Shown: positions 1 through 5,307 of the stretch, one piece after another
How positions within the stretch are numbered: position 1 is the first letter of the stretch
Layout of the letters: each line of letters starts with the position of its first letter
The notes under the pieces: generated by a model
Databases searched by the model: none
The model's input: only the letters and a program-made list of their open reading frames with translations
Told to the model about the DNA's origin: nothing
Origin: JBHIER01 sp046760705 [NCBI: bacterium]
GTDB lineage: Bacteria > JBHIER01 > G020348925
NCBI GenBank assembly: GCA_046760705.1
Contig: JBHIER010000234.1
Location: forward strand, 1 to 5,915
Direction of reading: 5' to 3'
DNA: 5,915 bases
Translations under genes and position numbers: made by a program

Positions 1-36
1 TCAATTTACCCTCAGAGAGATAAGGAAGGGCAACAT

Positions 37-642
37 CTTCGGAAGAATCTCATTTTTACCATATGGGTACTCTTCGCCGTTCTTGCCGGTTGCAGCAAGG
101 AGAACGTTGAACCGAAGGAACCCTACCAAGAGATTGAACCTCCAAGGCCCGATTGGGTGTAGTTTTACAAGGAGAAGGTTCCGATTGTCTGTTTTGATGA
201 TGAGACCCAAATTGACGGGACGTTCTATTTTCGAAATGTTACCAAAGGGGAATTAGCTTTAACGATCCAGTTTCCATTTCCTGTTGACGAGTATCACCCT
301 TTTCCTCACGAAATTGTGGTTGAAGGGTATGAACATTGGGGAGATGAGTCTAACATATATTGGAATATGAGCTTTCGGCCTGGAGAGGAGAAAGCATTCA
401 ATGTCTTTTACAAGCAAAAGGCCCTAAACAAGTCTGCAGCATATATTCTAACATCAGTACCTGAATTTTGGAGGACACCTATCGACACGGCACAATTTGT
501 TATATCGGTTCCTATCGAGTGGAAAAAGGTGAGAATCTCGTCTGAACCTGATAAGACCGAAGTGAGAGATGGCAGGAGACTTTATTTCATAACAAGGAGC
601 TCCTTTTCCCCTCAGGAGAACTTGGTGATTTCCTGGGAGTAG
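37..642 (+). pseudogene. Broken lipoprotein-like gene (no start codon, in-frame TAG)
   Basis: Frame 1 encodes a lipoprotein signal peptide: charged RKN, a hydrophobic run (LIFTIWVLFAV) and the lipobox LAGC with its cysteine at 91-93. An acidic, proline-rich linker follows, then an in-frame TAG at 160-162. Beyond it the same frame stays open to the stop at 640-642 and reads like real protein, including TFYFRNVTKGELALTIQFPF and a FWRTPIDTAQFVISVP stretch. This suggests a beta-rich periplasmic domain, and about 200 aa in total. A Shine-Dalgarno-like GGAAGGG at 24-30 sits 6 nt before codon 37, where a start is expected, but that codon is CTT. No ATG, GTG or TTG occurs in this frame between position 1 and the TAG; after it the first is GTG at 316, inside the domain. 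Two separate lesions favour a recent pseudogene. A start upstream of the window, or sequencing error, remains possible. I do not recognise the family. Confidence 0.62.
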
Positions 643-648
643 AGGAAA

Positions 649-667
649 ATTATATTGCTGGGCCTAT
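649..667 (+). repeat. Left arm of 19-bp inverted repeat flanking the FN3-like gene
   Basis: ATTATATTGCTGGGCCTAT is the reverse complement of 1217-1235 at 18 of 19 positions; 13 of these (655-667) form one uninterrupted block. It begins 7 bp after the stop of the broken lipoprotein gene and ends 24 bp before the ribosome binding site of the next gene. Read on the minus strand, 649-654 is TATAAT. Confidence 0.85.
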
Positions 668-690
668 TTTCTCAAACTATCTTAACTGAA

Positions 691-696
691 AGGAGG
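691..696 (+). promoter_or_regulatory. Ribosome binding site that decides the FN3-like gene start
   Basis: AGGAGG lies before three consecutive possible starts, TTG 699, GTG 702 and GTG 705, with spacings of 2, 5 and 8 nt. The spacing rules out TTG 699 and favours GTG 705, with GTG 702 as an alternative. Confidence 0.8.
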
Positions 697-704
697 TATT
701 GGTG

Positions 705-1208
705 GTGAAGAAGGTGAGTGTCTTTGTGAGCGTCCTATTGGCTGTATCCTTGGTCTCTATGACTATGGCTGTGAAGAGCACCCATGCCGATCCTAAAATC
801 TTGTGGATGGTATATGCTGAGGATACTGGTCAAAGAAGATGGGTCTACGAGCCTCCGCCGGGTCCTGCCGTCGCGGATCGAGTGGCTCCGATGATCCCTC
901 CAGGGTGGGTGAGGCAGGGGAAGATCCATGTGGAGTGGTTCTGGGGCAAGGATCCAGACCCCTGTGATTACTGTAATCTGTACGCCAGTACACAGCCCAA
1001 CGCACTGCAAACTGGTGGCGTAGTTGCCTATGGTGTGACCCACTATAGGTACGATGATTGCGATGCTTCTGGCTGCTACTGGTGGTACAAAAATGAGAGG
1101 TGGTACAATGTAAACAAGACTTACTACTTTCAAGTGAAGTGTCGCAACTGTTACATTGCACCCTGGCTAGACTCGCGCAATGAGGTTAGCGAGTACTTGC
1201 CCTATTAA
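705..1208 (+). CDS. Secreted cysteine-rich FN3-like protein
   Basis: From GTG 705 the protein has 167 aa. Residues 1-28 form a Sec signal peptide: MKK, a hydrophobic core VSVFVSVLLAVSLVSM, and a likely cut after THA (or after TMA at 22). The mature part resembles one fibronectin type III domain: APMIPPGW, then a KIHVEWFW strand, a CNLYAS strand and a closing TYYFQVKC...SRNEVSEYLP, like the usual YYFRV...SNEVS ending. Six cysteines fall in three close pairs: 87/90 (CxxC), 119/124 (Cx4C) and 146/149 (CxxC). In an exported protein these most likely form disulfides; a metal site is a weaker alternative. The domain is rich in Trp and Tyr (YWWYKNERWY). There is no lipobox and no C-terminal sorting domain, so it is probably periplasmic or released. 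The gene stands alone between two 19-bp inverted repeats. The fold assignment rests on pattern only; the function is unknown. Confidence 0.8.
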   Translation: MKKVSVFVSVLLAVSLVSMTMAVKSTHADPKILWMVYAEDTGQRRWVYEPPPGPAVADRVAPMIPPGWVRQGKIHVEWFWGKDPDPCDYCNLYASTQPNALQTGGVVAYGVTHYRYDDCDASGCYWWYKNERWYNVNKTYYFQVKCRNCYIAPWLDSRNEVSEYLPY

Positions 1209-1211
1209 ATT

Positions 1212-1240
1212 TTACCATAGGCCCAGCAAGATAATATAAT
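1212..1240 (+). promoter_or_regulatory. Possible sigma-70-type promoter over the right inverted repeat
   Basis: TTACCA at 1212-1217 (4 of 6 matches to TTGACA) and TATAAT at 1235-1240 (6 of 6) are 17 bp apart and point rightward, away from the FN3-like gene. The spacer is largely the right inverted repeat. If active it would transcribe through the palindromic element toward the propeller gene, giving a leader of nearly 300 nt. AT-rich DNA throws up such matches by chance. Confidence 0.3.
1217..1235 (-). repeat. Right arm of 19-bp inverted repeat flanking the FN3-like gene
   Basis: ATAGGCCCAGCAAGATAAT is the inverted partner of 649-667. The single mismatch is at 1230 against 654. It begins 9 bp after the stop codon of the FN3-like gene, so the pair encloses the gene and its ribosome binding site with little to spare. 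No transposase or recombinase gene lies between the arms, and I see no clear target-site duplication outside them. Confidence 0.85.
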
Positions 1241-1360
1241 AGACTTAGATTTATACAATTTTATACAAAAATGCTTTTGACTATGGAGATTTACCTAACC
1301 TGAATTATTCATACATTCAACGAGGTTTGTAATACCAGCTCTCTATAAGCTATTGCCATA
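1236..1360. other. AT-rich intergenic stretch without a gene
   Basis: No supported coding sequence or RNA gene is visible here. The stretch has a direct repeat of TTTATACAA at 1250-1258 and 1260-1268 (10-bp period). A TTGACT at 1277-1282 has no good -10 box at the right distance. With the palindromic element and the segment before ATG 1533, it makes a gap of about 320 bp between genes. Confidence 0.55.
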
Positions 1361-1456
1361 CAGATTCTTCGACTCCGCTGCGCTCCGCTCAGAATGACAC
1401 AATCTGTCATTTCGACCCCCGAAACAAGTTCGGGGCAAGCTTAGTGGAGAAATCTG
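1361..1456. repeat. 96-bp palindromic intergenic repeat element (REP/MITE-like)
   Basis: The element opens with CAGATT (1361-1366) and closes with AATCTG (1451-1456), which are inverted copies. Inside are two clean hairpins: AATGACA (1393-1399) with TGTCATT (1405-1411) over a 5-nt loop, and CCCCGAA (1417-1423) with TTCGGGG (1429-1435) over a 5-nt loop. The left half also has CTCCGCT twice (1373-1379 and 1383-1389). This layout is typical of short non-coding repeats scattered between genes. A degenerate relative seems to be present at 5266-5293. It encodes no protein and carries no T-run, so it does not look like a standard intrinsic terminator. Confidence 0.7.
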
Positions 1457-1532
1457 TTTGCAGCATCGTTTTCGCTTTAGCTGTGCTTTCTTCGGAATTA
1501 CATGTCATGAATTAATCAGGCTAAAGAGATTC

Positions 1533-3689
1533 ATGAAGTCACTTTGTGTTACTTTTGTTGTTCTACTTATTGTCGGAATGTTACTACCTGAGGTAAGTAA
1601 GGCCGAAGGAACATGGGAGATCGCCCGGCAGCCTCAGATCTGTGTAGACCTCAACGATGTTCACTTTGTTGACCCGCTGGAGGCGTGGGTTGTCGGCTGG
1701 AGTAATATTATTTACCATACTGTTAACGGTGGAAAGACATGGCATCAACAGATTGTGGGGGATAGCTCCTATTACTTAGAAGGGGTCTATTTTGTAGACA
1801 AGAAGGTGGGATACGCTGTGGGAATCAAAGGTGTCATTTTCAAAACTTATGATGGAGGAGTGAACTGGGAGCAACAAAACAGATTTTCCTCTGCAAGATT
1901 GATCGAAGTTGTCTTTATTGACGAGAATACTGGATGGACTGTGGGAAGCGAAGGTACAATACTCCATACTTCGGACGGTGGGCGACATTGGATAAGACAA
2001 AGTTCTGAAACCAGCGACCATTTGTGGGGTGTTAGTTTTGTTGATCACAATCACGGTTGGGTGTCAGGAAGTAATGGGTTGATCCTTAAGACTACTGATG
2101 GTGGGGAAAAATGGGAGAAGAAGGAGACGGGCACCGATTGGGGATTGTATGGCGTGTATTTTTTGAATGATGACTTGGGTTGGGCTGTGGGTGGAAGGCA
2201 GATTATTCTTAAAACTGAAGATGGTGGCGAAACGTGGTATAAACAAAGAGAATCGATCCAGAGCACCCTTTTTCTGGTAGAGGTTTACTTTGCTGATGGG
2301 AACCATGGATGGGCGGTTGGTTTTCGAGGTCTCATCATGAAAACCGATGACGGAGGAGAAACATGGTTAGACTGCAAGAGCCCGGCCAACAACTATCTTC
2401 TGGGCTTATGTTTTATAGACACAAAACGTGGCTGGGTTGTTGGTCACTGGGGTGCAATTTTGAGCACCACAGATGGGGGCAACCGATGGAATACTGAAGC
2501 TGGGGGTGCCAGCAATGATATATACGGTGTGGATTTTATAAACGAGAATAAAGGTTGGATGGTAAGTAGCGCTCGGGAAGTTTCGATCACCGAGGACGGA
2601 GGTAAGACATGGGAGGCTCAATACGGGATAAGAGATTATGGTTGGGGGCTTGACGCAGTGCAGTTTGTGGATGAGAACCATGGTTGGGCCGTGGGGGCCA
2701 TGGGCGCTCTAATTCACACCTCAGACGGTGGGCTCAATTGGGAGCAACAGGACCATGGGTGGTGGGATTGGCCCGCGTTCTATGGTGTCCATTTCTTGGA
2801 TGTGGAAAATGGTTGGGCGGTTGGATCGAGTAGGATTATTCATACATCTAATGGCGGGCAGCACTGGGAAATTCAGAAGATGGGTCTGCCGAACAAAACG
2901 TACGGCGTCTTTTTTGTAGATATGCGGGAGGGATGGACAGTGGGAGATTCTGGTAAAATAATGCACACCACTGATGGAGGCCAGGAGTGGAGCTATCAGA
3001 CCAGCGGAACCCACAAGGCATTCTTCGATGTCCATTTTACGGACAGCTTGAACGGTTGGGTCGTAGGAGAGGATGGAGTCATTTACAGAACTGAGGATGG
3101 GGGAGCATACTGGTATCTTCAGGACGATTTTGACTGGCTTACCTGGCATCCTACCCATTTGTATAGCATAGATTTTGCGGATAATACATATGGGATGATC
3201 GTCGGTGTAACGGACGGAATAATTATACGGACCGACAATGGTGGTCTCAGTTGGTATCCAGACACAACCGATTTCTCGAACAGCTTGTTTGATGTCGATT
3301 TTCAAGATCCGGGATATGCTTGGGCGGTAGGAGAATATGGGGCTGTGTTAAAATACACTGATGAGACTCTCGCTGTGGGTGATCCTGATAAGGATTACAT
3401 TCCAGAAACCTATCATCTGGCTCAAAATTTCCCCAATCCCTTTAATTCACAGACAGTAATCAAATACCGCATTCCCGACGCCGGGAGAACAACTCTTAAG
3501 GTTTATAACACGCTGGGTCATGTTGTAAGAACTCTTGTGAACGAAGAGCAGGAACCAGGTTTTTTCAGCGTTCACTGGGATGGTAGAGACAGCACAGGAA
3601 AGGACGTAGCCAGTGGTGTGTACTTCTATCGATTATCAGTGGTCGGTGGTCGGTGGTCAGAGACAAAGAAGATGGTGTTGCTAAGATAG
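1533..3689 (+). CDS. Secreted Ycf48/Asp-box double beta-propeller with C-terminal sorting domain
   Basis: From ATG 1533 the protein has 718 aa. Residues 1-24 are a signal peptide with a probable cut after VSKA. Residues 40-611 hold 14 repeats of about 41 aa with the pattern L.GV.F.D...GW.VG..G.I..T.DGG..W..Q, as in Ycf48-like and BNR/Asp-box propellers. Thirteen have the (S/T)x(D/N)GGxxW box; the fourteenth stops before it. Residues 626-718 form a FlgD-Ig-like / type IX-style sorting domain (LAQNFPNPFN, LKVYNTLGHVVRTLV, HWDGRDSTG, GVYFYRL, KKMVLLR). In such proteins this tail directs export across the outer membrane and is often removed or anchored. Despite the Ycf48 likeness, there is no reason to infer photosystem assembly; a surface or secreted binding role is likelier, with unknown ligand. 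The same frame opens earlier at TTG 1458, but that start abuts the palindromic repeat and would bury the signal peptide behind 25 residues. The ribosome binding site at ATG 1533 is weak (AAAGAGA, 1523-1529). Confidence 0.9.
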   Translation: MKSLCVTFVVLLIVGMLLPEVSKAEGTWEIARQPQICVDLNDVHFVDPLEAWVVGWSNIIYHTVNGGKTWHQQIVGDSSYYLEGVYFVDKKVGYAVGIKGVIFKTYDGGVNWEQQNRFSSARLIEVVFIDENTGWTVGSEGTILHTSDGGRHWIRQSSETSDHLWGVSFVDHNHGWVSGSNGLILKTTDGGEKWEKKETGTDWGLYGVYFLNDDLGWAVGGRQIILKTEDGGETWYKQRESIQSTLFLVEVYFADGNHGWAVGFRGLIMKTDDGGETWLDCKSPANNYLLGLCFIDTKRGWVVGHWGAILSTTDGGNRWNTEAGGASNDIYGVDFINENKGWMVSSAREVSITEDGGKTWEAQYGIRDYGWGLDAVQFVDENHGWAVGAMGALIHTSDGGLNWEQQDHGWWDWPAFYGVHFLDVENGWAVGSSRIIHTSNGGQHWEIQKMGLPNKTYGVFFVDMREGWTVGDSGKIMHTTDGGQEWSYQTSGTHKAFFDVHFTDSLNGWVVGEDGVIYRTEDGGAYWYLQDDFDWLTWHPTHLYSIDFADNTYGMIVGVTDGIIIRTDNGGLSWYPDTTDFSNSLFDVDFQDPGYAWAVGEYGAVLKYTDETLAVGDPDKDYIPETYHLAQNFPNPFNSQTVIKYRIPDAGRTTLKVYNTLGHVVRTLVNEEQEPGFFSVHWDGRDSTGKDVASGVYFYRLSVVGGRWSETKKMVLLR
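3408..3686 (+). other. C-terminal sorting domain of the propeller protein
   Basis: These 93 codons start at TYHLAQNFPNPFN and run to the last residue. They match the usual layout of the FlgD-Ig-like / Por secretion tail: NPFN opening, a strand ending in a P-x-x-G turn, VYN..G..VR.L, the W-D-G-x-D turn, SGVYFYRL and a final basic strand. The WDG turn is intact. This domain is the best taxonomic marker in the window. Confidence 0.85.
3639..3659 (+). repeat. Heptanucleotide tandem array GTGGTCG x3 inside the gene end
   Basis: GTGGTCG, GTGGTCG and GTGGTCA follow one another without gaps, 27 bp before the stop codon. The array encodes SVVGGRWS, at the turn between the last two strands of the sorting domain, so length changes of 21 bp would keep the frame. 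Confidence 0.75.
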
Positions 3690-3692
3690 TTA

Positions 3693-3717
3693 AAAGTTGA
3701 AAGTTGAAAGTGAAAGG
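3693..3717 (+). repeat. Second heptanucleotide array AAAGTTG just after the stop
   Basis: AAAGTTG occurs twice (3693-3699 and 3700-3706), followed by the shortened units AAAGTG (3707-3712) and AAAGG (3713-3717). It starts 3 bp after the stop of the propeller gene and has the same 7-bp period as the array 34 bp upstream, but a different sequence. Confidence 0.6.
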
Positions 3718-3743
3718 TAAGGGCCGAGACTTCAGGAATTGGA

Positions 3744-3774
3744 GGGGGGATCAGGAATCCTGATAATCCGTCCC
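3744..3774. promoter_or_regulatory. Dyad upstream of the efflux operon
   Basis: ATCAGGA / A / TCCTGAT at 3750-3764 is a perfect 15-bp dyad. As RNA it gives a 6-bp stem with a 3-nt loop, which flanking G-runs (3744-3749) and CC / CCC (3768-3769, 3772-3774) can lengthen with bulges. It lies 39 bp before the TolC-family start. TCAGGAAT also occurs at 3732-3739, 19 bp upstream of the copy in the dyad. It could be a repressor operator, a leader hairpin or part of a terminator for the preceding gene. No T-run follows, which weighs against an intrinsic terminator. Confidence 0.4.
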
Positions 3775-3790
3775 TTGCCTGTTTACTTTA

Positions 3791-3796
3791 AGGAGG
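3791..3796 (+). promoter_or_regulatory. Ribosome binding site of the TolC-family gene
   Basis: AGGAGG (within TTAAGGAGG) lies 7 nt before GTG 3804, the start in the long reading frame. ATG 3802 overlaps that GTG in another frame with 5-nt spacing and opens only 22 codons (to 3870). Confidence 0.8.
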
Positions 3797-3803
3797 ATTT
3801 GAT

Positions 3804-5231
3804 GTGTGGTTCGGAAGATATACATTCTTTGCCTCATTATTCTCCCTTATTTCGTTCGCTTTTCCCTTAGAAAGCTCGTCCCTCTATTTAACCCTTCAGC
3901 AATCGATCCAGTTGGCCCTCAGAAATAATGAGACCACTCTCTACAATGCCAGGCAGGATTATCATTTGTCAGAGATAGCATACAGCCGCACAAAATCCGA
4001 GTTTGGGATCAAAAGCTCTCTCAGCCTTTTTTCCAGCCGATCACAGTCATCAACATACGATCTGAGTAATCAGAGATACTTAGCCAACCTGGGCTTGAGC
4101 AAAAGCCTTCTGATTCCCACCGGGGGGAGAGTTACCTTGGGTTTAGGATTAAGCTCGGAAAGAAGCGTCTCCGGAGATGACATCACCTACACCCACACTC
4201 CAGAACTCACTCTGTCCTTAAAACAGCCCTTGTGGAAGTCGGGACGGTTTGCCGAGGGTTCGAGCCGAATCACCGCTGACCAGAATTTTCTTCGAGCGAA
4301 ACTGGGCTATCAACTCCAGAGAGAAAATCTGGTACTCTCTGTGATTCAAGGATATTATGGACTGTTGCAGGCTCATCGGGTGGTGGAGAGGGCAGAACAG
4401 GAGGTGAAGTCGGCCCAAAGGGTGCTGGAAATTGGAGAGGCCAGGCTGAGAGCGGGTGAAATTTCAGAGTTTGAGGTGATGAACCTCAAAGTGCAGTTGG
4501 CCACCAGTGAAGACCATATGTTGATGGCTCAGAATTCAGCAGAGAGCCAGAAGGTGTCCTTTCTGAGACTTTTGGGTTTGGAGACAAGGGAGGAAGTTAC
4601 GCTTGAGAAGGGGATTGAGATCGAGCCGTTTGAACTTACACTGGAAGAGTGCATCGAGGAGGCATATCAGAATAGGCTGGATGTGCAGCAGGCGGACATT
4701 TCTGTTGAGGCAGAGGAGATCAAGACTCACATCGCCCACTCATCAAACAAGCCGGTGTTGAACCTGGACGGCAGCTATCGGAGAAGCTCCCGGGACCCAA
4801 GTTTGACCACAAGTTTGAAGGATCTGCTCGGGGAGGACTGGCGGGTTTCGGCCCGACTGAGCTTTCCTCTCCTTGACGGTGGGATGAGTAGATATGAGCT
4901 TGAGTCGGCTAAAATTTCATATGAAAAGGCCCTGAAGGCGAAAGAGCTTTTGAGAGAGGAGATCGCTCTCGAGATCGAAGGCGTTTACCGTGAGCTGAAG
5001 CTCAATGAGCGACGAATAGAATCGCTCGGGATGAATTTAGAAATTGCTGAGGAGGCTCTGAAAATAGCCGAACTCAGGTTCAAGATGGGTTTGATCACTG
5101 CTGAGGATGTGAGCCGGACGAGGGATAGGCTCATTTCTGCCCAGAGTGCTCTCGATCAGGCAAAGATATCGTATATTCTAAACAAGGCGGAGATGGCCAA
5201 GGCGAGGGGGAAGTTGGAGGAGGAGTTTTAG
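3804..5231 (+). CDS. TolC-family outer membrane efflux channel
   Basis: The 475-aa product begins with a signal peptide (hydrophobic run FFASLFSLISFAF; cut near residues 19-26) and shows the two-fold repeat of the outer membrane efflux (OEP) family. The first half opens with LTLQQSIQLALRNN (29-42) and the second with LTLEECIEEAYQNRLDV (278-294). Each half continues into long amphipathic helices, for example EQEVKSAQRVLEIGEARLRA and EEALKIAELRFKMGLITAED, which form the periplasmic tunnel. Polar strand segments between them (LGLSKSLLIPTGGRVTLGLGL; WRVSARLSFPLLDGG) would form the outer membrane barrel. Length fits the family (about 450-500 aa). Trimers of such proteins form the exit duct of tripartite exporters or type I secretion systems. 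The adaptor gene begins 76 bp downstream, so the two are probably co-transcribed. Substrate cannot be told from this protein. The GTG start is fixed by the ribosome binding site. Confidence 0.93.
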   Translation: MWFGRYTFFASLFSLISFAFPLESSSLYLTLQQSIQLALRNNETTLYNARQDYHLSEIAYSRTKSEFGIKSSLSLFSSRSQSSTYDLSNQRYLANLGLSKSLLIPTGGRVTLGLGLSSERSVSGDDITYTHTPELTLSLKQPLWKSGRFAEGSSRITADQNFLRAKLGYQLQRENLVLSVIQGYYGLLQAHRVVERAEQEVKSAQRVLEIGEARLRAGEISEFEVMNLKVQLATSEDHMLMAQNSAESQKVSFLRLLGLETREEVTLEKGIEIEPFELTLEECIEEAYQNRLDVQQADISVEAEEIKTHIAHSSNKPVLNLDGSYRRSSRDPSLTTSLKDLLGEDWRVSARLSFPLLDGGMSRYELESAKISYEKALKAKELLREEIALEIEGVYRELKLNERRIESLGMNLEIAEEALKIAELRFKMGLITAEDVSRTRDRLISAQSALDQAKISYILNKAEMAKARGKLEEEF

Positions 5232-5232
5232 C

Positions 5233-5262
5233 CACAAAATTGCACAAAAGGTCACAAAGGTT
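5233..5262 (+). repeat. Three 10-bp CACAAA repeats
   Basis: CACAAAATTG, CACAAAAGGT and CACAAAGGTT follow one another without gaps directly after the TolC-family stop codon. The first six bases are identical in all three. Possible roles are a regulatory site with helical periodicity or a short slippage-derived array; neither is shown. Confidence 0.5.
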
Positions 5263-5265
5263 TAG

Positions 5266-5293
5266 GTGTCATTCTGACGGAGGTTAGAATCTC
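5266..5293. repeat. Degenerate solo relative of the palindromic repeat
   Basis: GTGTCATTCTGA (5266-5277) equals the reverse complement of 1389-1400 in the 96-bp element. It is followed by CGGAG (5278-5282) and AGAATCT (5286-5292), which also occur in order in that element's complement (the latter as the complement of AGATTCT). The copy is shortened in the middle, 28 bp against about 40, and lies in the spacer between the channel and adaptor genes. Confidence 0.5.
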
Positions 5294-5297
5294 TTTT

Positions 5298-5302
5298 GGA
5301 GG
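5298..5302 (+). promoter_or_regulatory. Ribosome binding site of the adaptor gene
   Basis: GGAGG is 5 nt before TTG 5308. The frame is closed upstream by TGA at 5275-5277 and has no ATG or GTG before the hydrophobic segment; the only other in-frame choice, TTG 5296, overlaps the site itself. Confidence 0.75.
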
Positions 5303-5307
5303 TTGGA

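Noticed and set aside
1-23. Possible end of an upstream gene (frame ending TAA at 21-23)
   Set aside because: Only six codons are visible, too few to support a coding call, although the stop next to GGAAGGG would fit a compact gene order.
316-642. Separate 108-codon gene starting at GTG 316
   Set aside because: The same frame is protein-like from 163 onward, and GTG 316 has no ribosome binding site and falls in the middle of the domain. It is the tail of the broken lipoprotein gene.
628-648. Weak hairpin TTTCCT/AGGAAA at the end of the broken gene as a terminator
   Set aside because: The stem is 6 bp, has little GC and is not followed by a T-run.
735-1161. Two minus-strand reading frames opposite the FN3-like gene
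   Set aside because: They overlap each other and a plus-strand gene with a signal peptide and ribosome binding site; their compositions are unlike real proteins.
1361-1456. CRISPR array or structured RNA gene
   Set aside because: There is only one unit, without spacers, and its hairpins do not match any tRNA or riboswitch layout I recognise.
1458-1532. N-terminal extension of the propeller protein from TTG 1458
   Set aside because: The start abuts the palindromic repeat, lacks a ribosome binding site and would put 25 residues before a normal signal peptide. ATG 1533 is preferred.
2721-3305. 194-codon minus-strand reading frame inside the propeller gene
   Set aside because: It is a shadow of the repetitive coding strand; its periodic content mirrors the Asp-box repeats and it has no features of its own. 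The other minus-strand frames at 1776-2681 are the same.
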